The notes beneath the pieces were generated by a model, which did not search any database, had not been told where the DNA came from, and saw nothing but the letters and a program-made list of their open reading frames with translations. This document shows, piece by piece, positions 1 through 11,208 of a DNA stretch of 64,000 nucleotides (position 1 is the first letter of the stretch; every line of letters begins with the position of its first letter). A program made the position numbers and the translations under genes. The stretch covers positions 62,001 through 126,000 of the forward strand of contig JAKJHU010000365.1 of assembly GCA_022316685.1 (NCBI GenBank), written 5' to 3'. The DNA comes from Progne subis subis. Its lineage: Eukaryota; Chordata; Aves; Passeriformes; Hirundinidae.

Positions 1-20
1 ATGCCTATACATTTCCCATA

Positions 21-660
21 TCAGAAGCCTCCCATCCTCCTCCTGCAGCCGGGACGTCCAAATCTCTGGGGCTTCTGAGACCTTGAGCCGAGGGTGAGGG
101 GTCCCCCCGTGTTGAGCTGTGCTGGGGCTGTTTCTGTGCTCAGGGACACTTGGAATGGGCCACGCCACTTGGCCACCAGTGCTGCTTCTTCCCAGTCCTT
201 AGGCAGGACCCGATGTCCTGGTTGGATGTTGTGAAGAGCAAAGTGCCAAGGCAGGGTCTGTGCCAGCCGAGCTTCCTGTGGGAGAGATTTCAGCAGAGAC
301 AGGATTCTGGCCACAGACTGCTTTAAATACACATCCCTTATGTCCACTACCCCACTTGGTGGAGAATTATCAGGGTAAGGAATTCCAAAGCTCAATTACT
401 GGGGAGATAATTGAATATCTGCCCTGGATCTGGCTCCTGTTCTTGCTAAAGTCAATGGCAAAAGCCATACCCATGGTGTCTTGGTTTCTATCACCAGTTT
501 CCAAAGGTTTTTCTTCATTTCCGCATTCATTCTTTCTACCTGACCTGAGCTCTGGGGGTGCCAGGGGTTGTGGAGGTCCCATTGTATTCCTAAAGCTGCC
601 ATAAGCCCCTGAAGGATTTTCCTGGAAAATGAGTTCCCCATCTGAGTCTATTGCTTCCAC
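21..660 (-). pseudogene. ERV integrase remnant (class I), copy A
   Basis: Two overlapping minus-strand reading frames carry integrase homology. At 396-641 there is the end of the catalytic core, with HPQSSGQVERMN holding the catalytic Glu. At 21-395 there is the C-terminal domain, with a W-E-x-A-x3-KWRGPFQVSL segment typical of gammaretroviral integrases. The N-terminal zinc-binding part and the two catalytic Asp residues are missing or unreadable. Frame changes and a stop between the two parts make it a pseudogene. Copy B (30960-31619) has the same two blocks in the same order. Confidence 0.8.
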
Positions 661-1559
661 AATCCCTTCTCTTGGAATTATTTATTTTAGAATTACCTTA
701 CTAAGTGATGCAGTGATTAGTGAAGAAGTCAGAATTGCTTTTGCCACCCTGTTAGGTGACATGGTGTTAGCAGAAGAGATTTGAGCCTTCCTGCTCAGGG
801 CATTTCAGTGCCAGGCTCTCGCAAGCACACACAGCTCTGCCGGTTGAGCTGACCGTGTGGGCGGTAACCTGAGCTTTGTCTAATTCCCTTTCCTAAATAA
901 CAGCCTGTCTTGTAACTCTTTTCGCTTCTCCTGCCCTCGAAGACCCATCCATAGTCAGATTTTCTCCCTCAGGCCAGGGAATGTCTCCTAAATCTCTCCT
1001 AGGCTGGGTAAGGAGCTCTGTCACTTGAATGCAGTCCTGGGTTTCTTGCCAGCCACCTGTCCAGGCTGTTGAAACAGGAGGCTGGGTTAAACCCTTCCCC
1101 TGTCCTCAATTCTGCATCCTCCTGTGCCACTGAACAAGTTTCATACTGTAATAACGGAGCACGGCTCTTTTGGGTATCAAAGTTTGAACTTGATGCCAGA
1201 CTTAAACAACAGGAGCTCCTTGTGCTGTCAGTGTTCAGGCTTCAGGTCCCCTTAGAGCTGTGGCTGCACAATTGTGCAGACAATGAGGGGGCCACTCTGG
1301 CCAGTGGGTTAAATATTGTAGCACACGGATTCCTTTGGCATGGCCCTGTTTAACATTCACATACAATTCCAATTCCTTTTCTGAGTCTGGAAGAGCCATG
1401 GCTGGGGCATGAATTATTTTGGTTTTTCATTTTCTTAAGTTTTGTTGTCTTTCTCATGTCCATACCATAACATTGAGGCTGTCTGGGGTTAGAAAGTCAT
1501 ACAATGTTCTGGCTAGAACAGAGAATCCTCAATCCAGGTCCTGCAATTCCCAGTTAATC

Positions 1560-2290
1560 CTCAGAATTCTCTCAGCTCCTTGTTAGTCCTGGGTAATGTT
1601 ACTTCGGAGATTCCGCTGAACCTTTCTGGGTCAATGTACCAGAAACCTTCAGTCAAAATATGTCCCAAATATTTAACCTTTTTCTCCACCATTTTCTGTA
1701 TATTTTAAAAATACTCCAAGATGCTTTTTAGCCTGAAAATAGAGCCATTTCACAGAGGATGCTTCTACCACCTCTAATTGTCCTCCTGATTGAAGCAACT
1801 AATCCACATCCTGCATTAACTCAGTTCCTGGGGGTGAGGTGAATTCTTTGGATATTTTCTGCAAGGCTGGCCTGAATAAGGCTGGTGCTTCTGTGCCTCC
1901 TCTACAAAAGGCCCGTCCATGTCTTTCCCATTTTCCCTTCTAACCCTTGTTCCCACTCAAAGGCCAACTCCTGTTCAGCATCCTGTGTAAGTGGGCATCC
2001 CCAGAAAGCATCTTTTCCATCAAGTGCTGAATGGTAGCAGTGTGAGGAGGGAACCTGGTTGCAGATGGTGTAAGGATCTGAGACTGTGGGTGTCCTCAGT
2101 TTAATAATCTCATTTCTTCTTCTTAGGTCCTGCAGCATTCTATAAATTGCATCTGGTTTCTTGATTGGCAGCACTGGAGCATTCCAGGGAGAGATGCCAG
2201 GCTCCAAAAGCCCTGCCTTTAAGAGGGGCTCAATGCCAGGCTGTGAGCCCTTCCTTCCCTCCCTTGGAATAGGGTATTGCTTTTAGACAC
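1560..2290 (-). pseudogene. ERV reverse transcriptase remnant (class I), copy A
   Basis: The minus-strand ORF at 1902-2207 encodes the start of the RT fingers/palm, with SPWNAPVLPIKKPD followed by an LQDLR segment and a KDAFWGCPL segment. In gammaretroviral RT the latter is where the first catalytic Asp lies. Downstream (1560-1850) short frames keep a DDLLQSGGQLEV-like piece around the former YVDD box, interrupted by stops. Further remnants of the RNase H connection run to about 1240. It is too fragmented to be active. The same fragments occur at 29428-29950 and 62953-63490. Confidence 0.8.
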
Positions 2291-2376
2291 CACTTGTCCT
2301 GGTTGCTTGAGAGTAATTTGGAGAGGCTGGGTGTCTGATTTTCCCTATTTCCCTGGGGCTGCCCACACTTCTGGGT

Positions 2377-2955
2377 TCACTTCAGCATCGGCCTTGTCAG
2401 ACATTTGACACAAAGGTACCCCAGAGCTAGCAATGGCAATGCCTCTGCCAGGTGCTTGTGGCCGAGCCCGTCCCCTGGGTGCTGGGGCCCCCTTGGGCCC
2501 TGGGGTTCATCCCTCAGGGGCTGTAGAAACTCTGCCATGGCCTTTGGCTTCACTTTGGCCTTTTCCTCACCCCTTCTTGCATTCACCTGCTCTGCCTTTG
2601 TGACCAACTGCTGCAGGGGCTTCTTGTGCCACTGCTGCAGCCCCCCTGAGTGCCTGTGGGTGCTCATCCTGTGACAGCTGCTGAGCTCTGTGCAAGGGCA
2701 TTCCTTTCTGCAGTGACGCAAACAAAATCCTTCAAAGATGATCTTGCTCCTTGCATGAATAACCCCCATTTCCCAGGTGTTCCTTCCTGCTCCTGGTCCT
2801 TGTGCTCGCCCTGCCCTCCCCAGCCCGTATCCCAGAGGCGGTGCCTGTCCTGCCGCAGTGTCCAAAGGCGGCTCCCCCGGCGGGCAGGGCCGGCAGCTCC
2901 ACGGGGCCGGGCAGCGGCCGGGGCGTCCCGCAGCCTCCTGGGGGCCGGGGGCCAC
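2377..2955 (-). pseudogene. 192-codon gag-like ORF in decayed ERV, copy A
   Basis: A 192-residue minus-strand frame with two halves. The N-terminal part (about 1-65) is Pro/Gly/Arg-rich and comes from a CpG-dense block; the C-terminal part has a lysine-rich helix (around residues 105-140, QQLVTKAEQVNARRGEEKAK) that resembles the end of capsid before nucleocapsid in the other class I gags in this window. A Cys/His stretch near the end may be a decayed zinc knuckle. The frame is open in all three duplicon copies, differing mostly by substitutions. No recognised complete domain; function unknown and probably none. Confidence 0.5.
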
Positions 2956-3793
2956 TGCCGGCCCTGCCCGGGGCTGGTGGGGTCAGGCAGCGCCCGGCGC
3001 TGAGCCCCGGCTGCCCCACAGCCCCGGCCCGGCCCCGCAGCTCCCCACAGGCCCCCAGCCCGTGCTCCCGGTGCCGCACCTCTGCGCCCGCTCCTGCTGC
3101 TCCCCAGCACAGAGAAACCCCCTGAAATCCTGACCTCCTTGTTTCCCTGTCCTGGAAACCGGGGATACAAAGGATCTGGCTCAGCTGGCAAATTTAGAGG
3201 ATAAGACCCTGATGAAAAACATCCCAGTCCTCAGTAGTTTTCTCTTCCTCCTCTTTTCCATCATCCTTTTTCCTACCACAGAGATTCCTCCTGCTGCTTC
3301 TTGCCTTAACCGTATTCCTTCACACTCGCCTTCACCCTAACCCTTCCCAGCACACCAACACCATCCATCCCTGGTTGTCTGAATCCCTTCTTGACTTCCC
3401 CTTATTGCCTCTCTGGGTGTCCATGTCCTTAAATTACCTCTGGGAGAATGTGCAAACTGCCTCAACATTCTCCCAAGGGACCCTTCAGAGATATTTTGGG
3501 ATCATCATCCCTTTGGCCAGGACGCTCTCCTGGCTTTCCCTTTTCCACCCTGCATGTGTTCCCTGCCATGTTTGCTCCCTGAAGATGCCAGTGTCCTCAC
3601 TGATGAGATGTTCAGTGCTCTCTCCCTGGTGACTCTTCACAGCCCCCCTGATCTGTCACTCGTCTGTCTCCTGGACACTCTCGGGTACCCAATCAATCCC
3701 CGGTGCCGCCGCCACCCAAGGGAGCCCATCACCCAAACTGGGTGAGGCACCTTCAGCTCCACTCACTGCCCGCTGTCCCAGACGGTGGAAGGA

Positions 3794-4150
3794 ATTCCAG
3801 AGGAGGCCCAAGGTGTGTGGAAAACTTGACATCACCAGAGGTTTGTGTCCACAAAGAAGACAGAGGAATCCTGTAAAAGTAATTTCATGCATAAAAAAAA
3901 GGGAGAGGCCATGGGACATTTCCCATGGGGCCTCTCCAGTTGTTGGACGCAGCCTCCTTGGCCTCCTAATTTTCCCGAAACTCTCTCTCCGTTTCTGCGT
4001 TGGCTAAAGTATTTGAGAGGTACAGACTTCCCAATGCCCCTACTACATACCCCCCCTATTATGCACCCCACTTCTGCACAGGTCATCATATTCACAGCTC
4101 TTTGAAGTCTTTGTTCTTCTTCTAGAAGTTGATGAATTTATCAGGCCCTT
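3794..4150 (-). repeat. 5' LTR end and tRNA-Pro-like primer site of the class I ERV, copy A
   Basis: On the minus strand an AATAAA-containing, T-rich LTR end finishes in ACACA at 3814. Two bases later comes TTGGGGCTCCTCTGGAAT (3811-3794), which matches the tRNA-Pro primer site at 14 of 18 positions. Only the last 140 bp or so of the LTR can be aligned with the 3' LTR in copy B, so the outer LTR boundary is uncertain. Confidence 0.65.
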
Positions 4151-4299
4151 GGCTGAGCAGCAGTCTGTGTGGTCAGTTCATAACATTTTCTGGAGCTGAT
4201 GGCTTCTTCTGTGCCTTCCTTATGTCCACGTGCCTGGCCCTATCCCCAAGCAGCTTGACAGCATGTGTTTGTAAAGACCCTTTGCTCTTCTTCCTTTCC

Positions 4300-4620
4300 T
4301 GGGGGTGCCCCGTTTGCGGGACATTCCCCCTAGAGCATGGGGCACCGCCGTGAGGGGAATTTGGGGAGGTGGGAGGGGGGAGCGCCAAGGCCGGGCCCCC
4401 CCGCGCTGTCCTGGCGGGAGCGGCTGCAGCGGGGACCGAGTGCGGGCGGGAGCGGCCGAGAGCCCAGCGCTGCCCCAGCCCGACCTGCCCCAGCTCCATC
4501 CCTGCCCCTGCGGTGGGATGCTGTGGGTTTGGGGGGAAGAGGGAGCCGGCAGTGGGTGCTGGGCCTGGGGGCAGGAGGAGAAGGGAAGGAGAAGCAGGGT
4601 TGAAGAACAAAATGTTGATG
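4300..4620 (+). promoter_or_regulatory. GC-rich region upstream of zinc-finger exon A, possible promoter
   Basis: A GC-rich, CpG-containing block about 0.5-0.8 kb upstream of the zinc-finger exon, conserved in copies B (26990-27300) and C (60590-60840). It has several G-runs, followed by a purine-rich GGAGGAAGA tract (4600-4730). No TATA box or clear first exon was found, so the promoter role is a guess from position and composition. Confidence 0.3.
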
Positions 4621-5123
4621 CACGTGGGAGGAGAAGGTGGGATTGTGCAGGAGAAGGAGGAATAGTAGGAGGAAGAGGAGTGTGAGGAAGAGTAGGGACA
4701 CAGGAGTGTGAGGAGTAGGAAGAGGAGGCAGCACAAGGTTCCATCCCTCCCTGTATCTGCAGCCTCGCCCCAGCCCCAGGAGTGTTTCCCTCCCCACATG
4801 CAGCAGGTGACCAGGGAGGGGAATCCATGATTTTCATGGGAGTGCATCTTGGTGTTTCTGAGCTTGATTGATCTAAATGTTGATGCTTTGGATATTTGCA
4901 AGGGGCTGAATCTTTTAGAAGAGGTTTTGGCTGAGTCTTGATTTTTGGGGAGGTCTTGATCTGTGTCTTGATGTTTGGAGGACTTTTGGGATGAATCTTC
5001 TTTTGGAGGTTCTTACAGACCAGTGTGGCAATTCTTACATTGCCAATGACCTCCTAGGATGAACTTGTGCAAGGAAGAACCCCCAGCCTAAGGCACTCTC
5101 CTCTTGTTTTCTCCCCAAACCAG

Positions 5124-5975
5124 GATTTTTCATTCCCAAGGAGTGGCCGGATGGAGGAGGAGGAAAAGCCCCGGAGATGCCGCACGAGGAGGGGCTGCAA
5201 ACCCAGCGCAGGGAGCTGCGAGGAGCAAAGACCCTCCCTGTGCCAGGAGGGCGGCCGGAGATCCAGCCAGAGCTCCGAGCTGGTGGAGAAGCCTCCTGGA
5301 GGGGAGAAGCCCCACAAGTGCTTGGAATGTGGGAAGGGTTTCAGCCAGAGCTCCCATCTGATCCGGCACCAGATGTTCCACACCGGGGATCGGCCCTTTG
5401 AGTGTGAGGAGTGTGGGAAGAGCTTCAGAGACAGCTCCAGTCTGATCCAGCACCAGAGGATCCACACTGGGGAACGGCCCTATGAGTGTGGGGAGTGTGG
5501 GATGAGCTTCAGTTGTAGCTCCAACCTGAGGACACACCAGATGATCCACACTGGGAAGAAGCCCTACGAGTGTGGCGAATGTGGGAAGAGCTTCAGAGAC
5601 AGCTACAGCCTGATCCAGCACCAGGTGATCCACACTGGGGAAGGGCTCTACACCTGCTTGGAATGTGGGAAGGGCTTTGGACGGAGCTCCAACCTGAAAA
5701 ATCACCAGCGCATCCACACCGGGGAGAGGCCCTACGAGTGTCCTGAGTGTGGGAAGAGGTTTCAGGTCAGCTCTCATCTCCTCCTACATCAGCGGATTCA
5801 CACAGAGGAGAGGCCCTTCCGCTGCCCCGACTGTGGGATGGGCTTCAAGCGCAACTCAATCCTCACTGCCCACCGGCGCATCCACACTGGGGAGAGGCCC
5901 TACGAGTGTCTTGAGTGTGGGAAGAGCTTCTCACAGAGGTCTCACTTGACCCAACACCAACGGAGGCACCGCTAA
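5124..5975 (+). CDS. C2H2 zinc-finger protein, terminal coding exon, 8 fingers (ZNF-A)
   Basis: A pyrimidine tract ending in CCAG at 5123 marks a probable splice acceptor, so the exon begins at 5124. The first ATG in the exon is at 5151 (274 codons); the frame is also open upstream to 5067. An acidic then basic leader ([10 protein letters not shown], residues 1-60) precedes eight tandem C2H2 fingers with TGERP-type linkers. Some linkers are altered (HTGKKP, HTEERP, HTGEGL). All eight keep both Cys and both His. No KRAB, SCAN or BTB domain is visible. Probable nuclear DNA-binding protein. Predicted contact residues (-1,2,3,6) are QSHR, DSSQ, CSNT, DYSQ, RSNN, VSHL, RSIA and QSHQ. Upstream exons were not identified. 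Confidence 0.85.
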   Translation, partial: DFSFPRSGRMEEEEKPRRCRTRRGCKPSAGSCEEQRPSLCQEGGRRSSQSSELVEKPPGGEKPHKCLECGKGFSQSSHLIRHQMFHTGDRPFECEECGKSFRDSSSLIQHQRIHTGERPYECGECGMSFSCSSNLRTHQMIHTGKKPYECGECGKSFRDSYSLIQHQVIHTGEGLYTCLECGKGFGRSSNLKNHQRIHTGERPYECPECGKRFQVSSHLLLHQRIHTEERPFRCPDCGMGFKRNSILTAHRRIHTGERPYECLECGKSFSQRSHLTQHQRRHR

Positions 5976-6341
5976 GGGAAGCGCTGCGAGTGCCCCGAGA
6001 GCAGGAAGAGCTTCGTGCGCTGCTCCAGCTCCATCCCCCGTGGGAGGATCGGCCTTGGATGATCCCCAGTGACCCCCATTGGGCAGAGCCCTGGTGGTCC
6101 GTGGTCCTGTTGATCCACGTTGGGAAGACACCTAGCTGGGATGCTCCACATCTTCCTGGCTCCCCATGGGCACCTGGATCAATGCAGGGGCAGGAACATC
6201 CATTGAGACACAGACCAACATTGGGAGTTCCTTGGGAAGAATGGATTTGTTGACTTTCAACCCCAGAAAATCTTTTGCGTTCAGTCCTATCTTCTGGAGG
6301 CATCAAGGAATACTGGAGGGTCTTGGAGGTCTTTACAAACA
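5976..6341 (+). other. Start of ZNF-A 3'UTR with a degenerate extra finger after the stop
   Basis: Directly after the TAA, the same frame reads a finger-like segment: CECP, then SRKSF, then several Ser. The second Cys is replaced and the His residues are lost. The same relic follows the stop in copies B and C and in the 16.9-kb pseudogene, so an ancestral array was longer. The rest is non-coding and matches copy C until the ERV insertion at 6348. Confidence 0.6.
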
Positions 6342-6347
6342 TCAGGG
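6342..6347. repeat. Left 6-bp target-site duplication of class II ERV (TCAGGG)
   Basis: TCAGGG lies directly before the TG of the element and recurs directly after its terminal CA at 13431-13436. Copy C has the motif only once at the matching position (in 58676-58684, reverse complement). That is an empty site, so it confirms the exact insertion point. Confidence 0.85.
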
Positions 6348-6559
6348 TGTCACAGTGTCCGCTGTGCCGGACAGGGGCTGGCCACAGGCTAGCTCAGCCT
6401 CACACACTGCGGCGAACGCTCTTGGGTCGGGGTCGCAGGCTGGGCGAGCGACCTCCTCCCTGTGGGGTCTTGGTTCCCCCACACCAGCGACAGGACGAGT
6501 TGGAGTGGTGACCACGGCGGCGAAGAAAGAGTCATCTCTCTCAGGCAGGGTGAGAAGGT
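6348..6559 (-). repeat. Truncated 3' LTR (U5/R part) of class II ERV
   Basis: About 210 bp align with 12728-12935 of the 5' LTR, including the outer TGT end and a CACACTGCGGCGAACGCT block. The match stops abruptly at 6559, where gag-derived sequence begins. The U3 portion is missing. This marks a deletion from late gag into the 3' LTR. Confidence 0.75.
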
Positions 6560-8373
6560 GACATGGTCAGTAAGGTCTGTCACGTCCAGTAAATGTCTTT
6601 CTTTGTCCTCTGTTGAATCTGGCAGCGTATCATAGGCGCTCCTCCCCGTCTTTTCTCCCCCTTCTGCCCGGTCCACCCTATTTCTTTCATCACGCCAGGT
6701 GGACCTGCGTTCCCTTTCTAGTTTTTTTGGTTGGGCCTCTGGCCCAACGACCCATCTTTCCCGCCTCCCCCTTTTCTGTTTTTCAGCGCTTCAGTCTCCT
6801 CCTTTAAAGGGCGTTGGGATGCCCAATGTCCCACATCCCCGCAGATGTAGCACCGCTGTCTGTTGGGTACATAAGGTCTCCTTTTCGGAACTGGTGTCTC
6901 AGACGGCCGGGCGCCATCAAGTGCAGTGAATCCTGGAATTCTGGCATCCTGGAATCCTGGCACGTTGGTTTGTGTCCCCAGCCCGCATGAATGGCATTTT
7001 GAGCTGGCACACCCGCAGCATCTCCTGGATTGTCGGAGGAGGGTCTAAGGGGAGACTCAAGATTGCACTTCGTGACATGGGATTAGCATTTGTGAACGCC
7101 ATCTCCCTTAGAATCCCCTCCCTCACCCATGCATTTGGTACTTGTATCTCAATTGCTCGGGTGAGCCGTTCTACAAACCCAGTGAAGGATTCCTTGGTCC
7201 CCTGAACGATCTTATAGTAGGGGACCACTGGGCCGTCAGGCACCATTCCAAAAAATGCTGTCAGGGCACAGTCCCTTATTATTTGGAGGGCCTTGAGTGG
7301 AATAGATGCAGCTTGATCTGCTGGGGACTCCCAATGCCACTCACCTGCTAGATGTTCAAAGGTGAGGGCATTCCCGTCCCCATCGACCGTGGTTTCAGGG
7401 TCAGTGAGGAGACCTGGCAAGGCATCTCTTAACAACTGCTTCCATGCCACCTCCCAGAGTTTGAACTCTGTGGAGTTCATTAGACATGAAAACGGTTGCC
7501 TGAGATCCGCTGGAACGATTGTGGTTCCACCAAGATCAGAGCGGAGCAGGCCCCTAAAATAGGGACTCTCCCTCCCATAATCTCGGTGGACCTTGCACAG
7601 GTCGCGGATGGTAGACTGTGGGAAGGGGTGGTAGATAGCACGCCTGTTGTGCCCTCTGCGGGAGCCCTTATACACCACTGGAGCGAGGGATGGGATAGGA
7701 GAAAGCTGAGGCGGCTCTGCGGGTTTAGGCCCCAGCTCCACTTCCTCCGGACTCCCATCATGGGAACCGGAAGAAGGGGCGTGGGAACCGGAAGCCCAAG
7801 AGGCCCGCCTTCCGAGAGGGGGAGTGGTTTGGGCAGATGATGATGTCGTGGGGGCGGTAACTTGGGCAGGGCAGTAGGGAGGAGTTTTGGGAGGAGCTTT
7901 TGGGAAAGGCGGGGAGAAAGGAGGTGCTTCACAGGAAGGAGGAGCCATGGGTAAAAAGGGGTTGGGCGAAGGGTCGGCGGGAAGGAATGGGTTGAGGGAA
8001 GAAGAAAGGACGGGGGATGGGGAGGACCGCGCCATGCGGCCTCCGCCATTTTGAGGCCAGGGGAAAGGGGAGCCATCTTGCGATTGGATCTCGCCCTCTA
8101 AACTAAAACGAACTTTAGGTTTCGTAACTGGGGAAGGAGGGGACGGAGAGAACTCTCGAGCTGCCTGGCTAGGGCTACCCGAGAGACCCTGAGCAGTCCG
8201 GCCAGGCGGGGGGATCCGGGAATCTTTAGGGAGCCTGAGCCAGCAGGCAAAGTTCCTGCTGCTCCCGTCAAGATTCCCTTCTGGGGACGAGGGGACTTGG
8301 GAGAAGACATAGGGGAACAGGGGGACAGTTGTCCACAACCTGGCTGTTTTTGCACTCCTTTTTGTGACTTAAT
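6560..8373 (-). pseudogene. gag: Class II ERV gag, capsid-nucleocapsid part
   Basis: The long minus-strand frame 6917-8338 has a Pro/Ser-rich spacer (first ~210 residues). A capsid region follows, with a major-homology-like segment (QGTKESFTGFVERLTRAI) and C-terminal helices. A frame change near 6940 leads into 6718-6963, which carries a nucleocapsid zinc knuckle near 6852 (CYICGDVGHWASQ). Its last Cys position is Arg, so the knuckle is broken. Betaretrovirus-like. It is cut upstream by CR1 and downstream by the deletion into the LTR. No functional particle protein is expected. Confidence 0.8.
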
Positions 8374-8376
8374 AGC

Positions 8377-9456
8377 ATGTATACCAATGCACGCAGCATG
8401 GGTAACAAACAGGCAGAGCTAGAGGCCATGGTGCATCAGCGGAACTATGATATTGTTGCCATCACAGAAACATGGTGGGATGACTCACATAGTTGGAGCA
8501 CTGCGCTAAATGGCTACAAGCTCTTCAGAAGAGACAGAAAAGGGAGAAGAGGTGGAGGGGTGGCCCTTTATATTAGAGGAGTTTTGGATGTCATAGGTAT
8601 TGAAACTAATGATGATGAAGTAGAGTCCCTATGGGTAAAAATTAAGGGGAAAGCCAATAAGGCTGACATCCTCCTGGGAGTCTGCTATTGTCCACCCAAT
8701 CAGGATGAAGAGGTGGACAACTTACTCTATAAGCAACCTAACAATGTTTCAGGATCATCAGCTCTTGTTCTTGTAGGTGACTTCAACCTACCAGACATCT
8801 GCTGGGAACTTAATACAGCAGAAAAACAGCAATCTAGAAAGTTTTTAGAGTGTGTGGAGGATAACTTTTTATCACAACTGGTGAGCAAGCCCACCAGGGG
8901 AGGGACTATGTTAGACCTATTGTTCACAAATAGAGATGGACTGGTGGGTGATGTGGAGGTTGGAGGCCGCTTGGGGCACAGTGATCACGAAATTATAGAA
9001 TTCTCGATAATTGGTGAAATAAGGAGAAATATCAATAAGATCTCTACACTGGACTTCCGGAGGGCAGACTTTGGCCTATTTAAGAGACTTATTCAGAGAG
9101 TTCCTTGGGAAGCAGTCCTTGAAAACAAAGGAGTCCAGGAGAGATGGGTGTGCTTCAAGACAGAAATCTTGAGGGCACAGGAACAGATTGTCCCTGTGTG
9201 CCGAAAGATGAGTCGACGAGGCAAACGTCCAGTCTGGATGAGCAATGAGGTTTTGAAGGAACTTAGAAATAAAAAAAAGATGTATCATCTTTTTAAGGAG
9301 GGACTGATTTCTCAGGAAGTATTTAAGGGAGCTGCTAGGGCATGTAGAAAAAAAATCAGGGAGGCCAAAACCCAGTTTGAACTTAACTTGGCAACTTCTG
9401 TTAAAAACAATAAAAAAGTTTTTACAAATATATCAATGATAAAAGGAAGGGTATAA
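8377..9456 (+). pseudogene. CR1 ORF2, endonuclease part
   Basis: The frame begins inside the apurinic-type endonuclease domain at its N-A-R-S motif. It continues through ITETWW (catalytic Glu), the GDFNLPDI segment (Asp/Asn) and SDHEIIEF (Asp-His), so most catalytic residues are present except the extreme N-terminus. The linker after the domain runs to a TAA at 9454-9456, and the downstream RT is in another frame. It would nick target DNA for target-primed reverse transcription; here it is truncated and frameshifted. Confidence 0.85.
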
Positions 9457-9473
9457 CCAACCTCGGTTCCTTA

Positions 9474-11132
9474 TTGGATGAGGCAGGCAACTTAGTAACT
9501 AAAGATGAGGAAAAAGCGGAAATGCTTAACGCCTTCTTTGCCTCAGTCTTTATTGGTAGGACAGCTTATCCTCAAGACAACTGTCCTCAGGGGTTGGTAG
9601 GTGGTGCCAGGGAACAGAATGGTCCGCTTGTTATCCAAGAGGAGGCAGTCAGAGAACTGCTGGGACACTTGGGTATTTATAAATCAATGGGACCAGATGG
9701 GATCCACCCTAGGGTGATGAGGGAGCTGGCAGACGAGCTTGCGAAGCCGCTCTCCATCATTTATCAGGAGTCGTGGCTCACTGGCGAGGTTACAGGCGAT
9801 TGGAAACTGGCCAATGTAACACCCGTTTACAAAAAAAAAGGTAGGAAGGAGGATCCTGGTAATTACGGGCCAGTTAGCCTGACTTCAGTACCAGGTAAGA
9901 TAATGGAGCAGTTCATACTGAGTGCTATCACACAGCACTTACAAGATGGCCAGGGTATCAGACCCAGTCAACATGGGTTTACAAAGGGTAGGTCATGTCT
10001 GACTAACCTGGTCTTCTTCTATGACCAGGTAACTCGTCTGGTAGATGCAGGAAAGGCTGTGGATGTTGTCTATTTAGACTACAGCAAGGCCTTTGATACT
10101 GTCTCCCACAGCATACTTCTAGATAAGCTGGCAGCCCATGGCTTGGACAGGAGCACTGTTCGCTGGGTTAGGAACTGGCTGGATGGCCGGGCCCAGAGAG
10201 TGATGGTGAATGGTGCAGCATCCAGCTGGAGACCAGTCACCAGTGGTGTCCCTCAGGGGTCTGTATTGGGACCAGTTCTATTTAATATTTTTATAGACGA
10301 CATGGATGAGGGCATGGAGTCCTTCATTAGTAAATTTGCAGACGACACCAAGCTGGGAGCTTGTGTTGATCCATTGGAAGGGAGGAGGGCTCTGCAGAGA
10401 GACCTAGATCGGTTGGATGAATGGGCAGAGTCCAACAGCATGAAGTTTAATAAGTCTAAGTGTCGAGTTCTACATTTTGGCCACAAAAATCCCCTACAGC
10501 GTTACAGGCTGGGGACAGTGTGGCTGGACAGTGTTCAGGCAGAAAGGGACCTGGGGGTGCTGGTCGACAGCCGGTTGGATATGAGCCAGCAATGTGCCCT
10601 GGTGGCCAAGAAGGCCAATGGCATCCTGGCCTGCATTAGGAATTGTGTGACCAGCAGGAGTAGGGAGGTCGTTCTTCTCCTGTACTCGGCACTGGTGAGA
10701 CCACATCTTGAGTACTGTGTCCAGTTCTGGGCCCCTCAGTTTAGGAAGGATATTGAGATGCTTGAGGGTGTCCAGAGGAGGGCAACGAGGCTGGTGAGGG
10801 GCTTGGAACACAAGCCCTATGAGGAACGTTTGAAGGAGCTGGGGTTGTTTAGCCTGGAGAAGAGGAGGCTTAGAGGTGACCTTATTACTCTCTACAACTT
10901 CCTGAAGGGAGGTTGTAGACAGGTGGGGGTCGGTCTCTTCCACCGGGCAGCAACTGACAGAACAAGGGGACACAGTCTCAAGCTACGTCAGGGAAGGTAC
11001 AGGTTAGATATTAGGAAAAAATTTTTCACTGAAAGAGTAATTAAGCACTGGAATTGTCTTCCCAGGGTGGAGTCACCATCTCTGGATGTGTTTAAAAAAA
11101 GACTGGACATGGCACTTAGTGCTATGGTCTAG
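9474..11132 (+). pseudogene. CR1 ORF2, reverse transcriptase part
   Basis: A 552-residue open frame with non-LTR retrotransposon RT motifs in order: the [10 protein letters not shown] block, [21 protein letters not shown] (first catalytic Asp), [13 protein letters not shown], and KFADDTKLG (catalytic FADD box). The thumb and C-terminal HW-x-C region typical of CR1 follow. The domain is fully open, but the fusion to the endonuclease is lost by the frame change near 9460. It was probably active at the time of insertion and is a relatively young CR1 copy. Confidence 0.88.
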
Positions 11133-11208
11133 TTGAGGTGTTAAGGCATAGGTTGGACTTGATGATCTTAGAGGTCTCTTCCAACCTCATTATTCTGTGA
11201 TTCTGTGA

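Larger units (their letters stand above)
1..4150 (-). mobile_element. Decayed class I (gamma-like) ERV, duplicon copy A, cut by window edge
   Basis: Read on the minus strand: a 5' LTR end near 3814-4150, a primer site, a gag-like region around 2377-3190, RT (1902-2207) and integrase (21-660) remnants, all with stops and frame changes. The part corresponding to env in copy B lies beyond position 1. The stretch 2820-3130 is very GC-rich and CpG-dense. This is a non-functional fossil; its orientation is opposite to the neighbouring zinc-finger exon. Confidence 0.8.
1..6341. repeat. Segmental duplicon copy A (zinc-finger exon plus decayed class I ERV)
   Basis: This segment matches, in reverse complement, 25165-31650 (copy B) and 58900-64000 (copy C). 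Shared landmarks, in order, are the integrase and RT relics, a 192-codon gag-like ORF, an LTR end with primer site, a GC-rich block and a C2H2 exon. After the class II ERV insertion (6348-13430) the match to copy C resumes at 13437-14430. The ERV remnants share the same kinds of breaks in all copies, so the ERV had decayed before the duplication. Confidence 0.85.
8374..11208 (+). mobile_element. CR1 LINE retrotransposon, 5'-truncated
   Basis: The element carries most of CR1 ORF2 (endonuclease then reverse transcriptase). It ends in the CR1 3' signature: a TTGGACTTGATGATCTTAGA block, then two copies of the ATTCTGTG unit at 11191-11208. About 2.8 kb is present, against roughly 4.5 kb for complete avian CR1, so the 5' end and ORF1 are lost. 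It is inserted in the sense opposite to the ERV gag it interrupts. No clear target duplication was seen, as is usual for CR1. Confidence 0.9.

Noticed and set aside
5067..5150. Using the upstream ATG at 5067 as the ZNF-A start (and equivalents in B and C)
   Set aside because: The 5067-5123 part reads through a pyrimidine tract and CCAG that look like intron and splice acceptor; the exon more likely starts at 5124.
8374..11208. Target-site duplication around CR1
   Set aside because: No convincing repeat flanks the element; CR1 commonly makes none.
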